The notes under the pieces are model-generated. The model had not been told where the DNA came from. It saw only the letters and a program-made list of their open reading frames with translations, and searched no databases. DNA of 64,000 bases from Actinostola sp. cb2023. Taxonomy: Eukaryota > Cnidaria > Anthozoa > Actiniaria > Actinostolidae. The translations under genes and the position numbers were made by a program. Where the stretch lies: assembly GCA_033675265.1 (NCBI GenBank), contig JAUJYZ010000320.1, positions 36,001 through 100,000 on the forward strand, written 5' to 3'. Below, one piece after another: positions 60,171 to 64,000 of this stretch. The stretch's first letter is position 1, and every line of letters starts with the position of its first letter.

Positions 60171-62120
60171 CACAGGCAGCCCAAGCTGTGATCTTGTGAA
60201 TAATTGTAGTGAATGTATGTAGAATTACAAGATAATGTACAATGGCACTTACGTTGTCAATAAAGGACTGAAAATTCACCACAGTGTTGATAATTTACTG
60301 TTCTATTGCCCTGATGTGTTAGTTTGGCGTTTTAGGCCGTTTTTATTTTTTTTCTCCCTCACCCTGTAAAGGAAGAGAAGGCTGGAAACTACGGACTCCT
60401 AATCTTGGCTACGGCGATCTTCGAGGCCTCGAAAAACCTACAAAAATTCGAAATGTTCGCAATTTTTTCACATAATCCCGTTCTCACATTCCCCTAGCAC
60501 ACATCCAATCGGTTCATCACTGACCTACTCGCTTTTAAAGTCGTGAAATAAACGCAATTCGAGGTCAACCTTGCTTGTGACTAGCCGTGGAACCATCAGC
60601 TTCACATTTTATCGTATTCGGTTTCAACGAACTTCAGAATTTTTCGGACTTCTGTGTAAGGGGAGGGAAAAAATTCCGAAAAATTCTGAAACTCGCTCCA
60701 GACATTGGCAGGAACTACTTCAAGACACATACTATTCTTCCCAGTAAACTGCGACACTATCGATTTTGAAACGCCGCTCGTGCCAATTGGAATGTAGTCA
60801 CGTGATGCACTTTTTCGTACCTCGTGATCACTTGTGGACGTACTTCGATCCGTCATATCTCTCCTCCCGCCCTGGTCATGATTGTATCTAGAAAAGGACG
60901 AAGTTGAAAACAAGAAAAGCTAAATTCCCCACATATATCAAGCAAGCTCTTTAGCCTTAGAAAAACATCTACGGCGACATGCAAGGCACACTGAAAATTG
61001 CTTTCTCCTGGGCCCCGGTCCTCATCAAAGATCAAATGATCAGTCATCGTGCCAATATTAAGATCGCAAAATATCTTGTCAATTTCAGGCGTGGGAGCCA
61101 TCCGTTTTGATTGGTTGATGAAGAAAGCAAGCCTAATTAATTAGTAGTGTTACTAACGCGACCTTTCTATAAACTTGAGCTTTTCCCGTATAGAAAATAC
61201 ACGTGCAACAAACTGGTGTAGTAATTTTACTGTGGTTATTTAATGAATTCTTGCCCAACGTTTCCGACCAAATCAAACTCTAGCTTGCTTATAAACCTCG
61301 TTGCAAACGCATCACGTGGTGCCAAAAACTTGTTCACGTGGTACAAAATTCACATCACGTGGTTACAAACACAGACGCTACGAACGCGTAAAAAAAAAAA
61401 ATCGACTGTGTCGCAGTTTACTGGGAAGAATAGTAGTAAGTTACAGTAACATTTATTCAATATTTACGCTGAAAATCCACCATTGAATAATGCCCATACA
61501 TTCTCTTATACAAATGCTGCGCTTGGGCTACCTGTGCTTTCTTCGGAACACGTGCCGAACTGAGCCGAACCACAGCGATGATAAAGTCGGCCGATCTCCG
61601 GAATCAACCGACTTTATCATCGCTGGTTCGGCTCAGTTCGGCACGTGTTCCGAAGAAAGTTCGTTGAAACCGAATACGATAAAATGTGAAGCTGATGGTT
61701 CCACGGCTAGTCACAAGCAAGGTTGACCTCGAATTGCGTTTATTTCACGACTTTAAAAGCGAGTAGGTCAGTGATGAACCGATTGGATGTGTGCTAGGGG
61801 AATGTGAGAACGGGATTATGTGAAAAAATTGCGAACATTTCGAATTTTTGTAGGTTTTTCGAGGCCTCGAAGATCGCCGTAGCCAAGATTAGGAGTCCGT
61901 AGTTTCCAGCCTTCTCTTCCTTTACAGGGTGAGGGAGAAAAAAAATAAAAACGGCCTAAAACGCCAAACTAACACATCAGGGCAATAGAACAGTAAATTA
62001 TCAACACTGTGGTGAATTTTCAGTCCTTTATTGACAACGTAAGTGCCATTGTACGTTATTTTGTAATTCTACATACATTCTCTACAATTATTCACAAGAT
62101 CACAGCTTGGGCTGCCTGTG
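60171..62120. mobile_element. Large foldback transposon, 7-bp target duplication GTTTTAC
   Basis: 1,950 bases with arms of about 460 bases (60171-60633 and 61659-62120) that are near-perfect mirrors. Ends CACAGGCAGCCCAAGC and GCTTGGGCTGCCTGTG; GTTTTAC at 60164-60170 and 62121-62127. The centre holds a second hairpin (61537-61590 and 61608-61659) and a further small inverted pair (ACTATTCTTCCCAGTAAACT near 60728 and mirror near 61418). It also holds a minus-strand open frame at 60853-61101. No transposase is seen. Confidence 0.9.
60853..61101 (-). CDS. Gene-like ORF inside the foldback element, unrecognised
   Basis: An 82-residue open frame beginning MAPTPEIDKIFCDLN, with normal-looking composition (FDEDRGPGESNFQCAL, then FLRLKSLLDI), not repeat-like. 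Its sequence overlaps a second minus frame at 60602-60913 (MTDRSTSTSDHEVRKSASRD) preceded by TTTTCTAG, which could be a 3' splice site, so the two might be exons of one captured gene. The second frame runs into the left arm. No known domain. It may be a captured host fragment (Pack-type) or chance. Confidence 0.3.
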   Translation of the reverse strand: MAPTPEIDKIFCDLNIGTMTDHLIFDEDRGPGESNFQCALHVAVDVFLRLKSLLDICGEFSFSCFQLRPFLDTIMTRAGGEI

Positions 62121-62289
62121 GTTTTACCGGGGTTCACGAGTTATATCGGGGATCTGCTTAGTTCGATCTGTTCCATACATTTTACCGTGTAACTAACAGA
62201 CAGAGAATGGACAAGCATAAGCAAATTTGAGGATAAGCTTTTTTGGGAGACGCGGCATCATTGGGCCGTACAGGGTAGTGAACATGAAA

Positions 62290-62585
62290 TATTCCACAGG
62301 ACGACGGGCGATTCACCTGGTAATCCTGCTGCCTTCGGGCGAGACACCTGGAAAGCACGAGGGAACATTTCATATCAAAGAAAGACTTTTCACAGGTCTA
62401 CGGGCGAAGCACCTAGTAATCCTGCTGCTTTCGGGCGAGACACCTGGAAAGCACGAGGAAAAGTCTTACTTGATTTTGGGGTTTATAAAGTGACGATATA
62501 ATTATCAAACTTGCCACAAAATTACGGGCGAAACACCTAGTAATTTCGCTACTTTCGGGCGAAACACCTGGAAAGTACAAGAAAA
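62290..62585 (+). repeat. Three tandem units with ACGGGCGAAGCACCT / CTTTCGGGCGAGACACCTGG
   Basis: About 110-bp units. Each unit contains a paired motif: (T/A)CGGGCGAAGCACCTAGTAAT, then CTGCTTTCGGGCGAGACACC and GGAAAGCACGAG. The third (62525-62585) is more diverged. No protein is evident. Confidence 0.75.
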
Positions 62586-63713
62586 CGTTCAATGATTATT
62601 ACAAACATGAATTGGGGGTATCTCTGCCGCTCTGCTTCGTCCATTCCAATATTTTGATCAAAATTCTCCATGCTCAAATTGCCATGAGAATTTTGGCAAT
62701 GCATGTAAAAGAAAAGTCATACTTACAAGTTGTCATAAATACTAGTACCTTCAAAAATATCGATATTGACCTGTGAGGTCAATTCTGTTCATTTGATGTA
62801 CAGCATTGGTCATATCAAAATCCTTTATGACCGATAGTTAACGTTCTTGATGTCTTAGCAAACCTGACACCAATCTAAAGGCAGCGACTAACACTTTCTT
62901 CTTTTTGCTATCATATTTTTTAACTGATTGAAACTGCTGCCATCACGTGAAATCCTAGACCTCAGAATGATTGTATTTCTTCATTAAAAATTGCATTTTC
63001 CTTGAACCTTGATGACTTGCAGCATCGATCAGTACGATCTATTAGTAACTTACCAGACCTTTGAATTCTCAAACACTTGAATAAGAGGAACAGAAACTGC
63101 TCCAGCACCGATCATAGCGACGAACCGACGATCAGTCCATAATAAAAGCGCGAAAAGTTGTACGAATGAGGCGCCAAAAGAAGACTTCTTCCAAATATGG
63201 AATAATCCTTAGTACGTAGTACATAAGATCTGTACATAGGATGTCATCATGTGTAACGCCATGAGTCAAGTGGGATTAACCTTTCAAAGCCGCAGCCTAT
63301 TGTTTATCGCACAGCAGGCTCCGTACAAATAAAGTGGGTCTCGTTATGATTTATTATCTCATTGTGTAAATTACGTAATTCAGCTTATGCTGCAATGTAA
63401 TTATTTTTAATAAAGATCTATCTAAAGATCTATTGTTATTATTATTCTAAGTAGTTAGTATTATTTAATACTATTACCATTACTAGTATTATAATAAGTC
63501 CTATAGCTAATCACTCAAAAGCATCGAAAACCAAGTCAAAAGTACAACTATACCCTACTTGATATACACGCCGGTTGTCGTAGACATCAGTCCATAGGCG
63601 ATAGGTTATAGGTCGTTGCAAGACGGAACTACATTATGGTAACATATTGAATGTCGTGGAGGCCAGAGAAAATTCGATTCAAAATTTGTCTTGACTTGTT
63701 TGAAATCAAATAG
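62586..63713. other. No gene recognised
   Basis: Contains the second copy (63588-63665) of the 59770-59855 repeat and AT-rich sequence. Nothing else is supported. Confidence 0.45.

Positions 63714-64000
<287 letters not shown>

Overview
This is animal nuclear DNA, not microbial. It has intron-rich genes with GT-AG splice sites, conserved metazoan proteins and a very dense load of short inverted-repeat transposons. The conserved genes and the abundance of MITEs, foldback elements and ACATGTAC-type repeats suggest a marine invertebrate, perhaps an anthozoan cnidarian. That assignment is weak and rests on no species marker.

Layout. 1-1328 (+): 3' part of nucleoporin Nup43. 1813-6274 (+): a MATCAP/KIAA0895-type tyrosine carboxypeptidase in four exons, with a perfect RFX X-box upstream. 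9197-17466 (-): CSTF2 (CstF-64) in ten exons. 18518-20119 (+): intronless polyubiquitin with seven repeats, head-to-head with CSTF2. 21612-35254 (+): taxilin in thirteen exons, with a 3.4 kb 38-bp satellite in intron 6. 41131-47976 (+): a very large protein, about 2,129 residues, with FG repeats and a threefold N-terminal domain that I do not recognise. From 47977 to the end there is no convincing host gene, only satellites, MITEs, foldback elements, poly-G/poly-C elements and a terminal (ACT)n.

The genes are ordinary neighbours rather than an operon. Nup43 and the FG protein may both belong to the nuclear pore, and MATCAP acts on microtubules, but nothing shows a shared pathway. The most novel items are: the FG protein; the uniform A28T change in all seven ubiquitins; a foldback transposon family with 7-bp target duplications (38828-39172 and 60171-62120), one copy of which holds a gene-like ORF; tRNA-Thr-like cores enclosed in inverted repeats; and the intronic satellite.

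All splice sites, reading phases, target duplications and repeat periods were read by eye. Family names come from recognising protein motifs, not from a database search.
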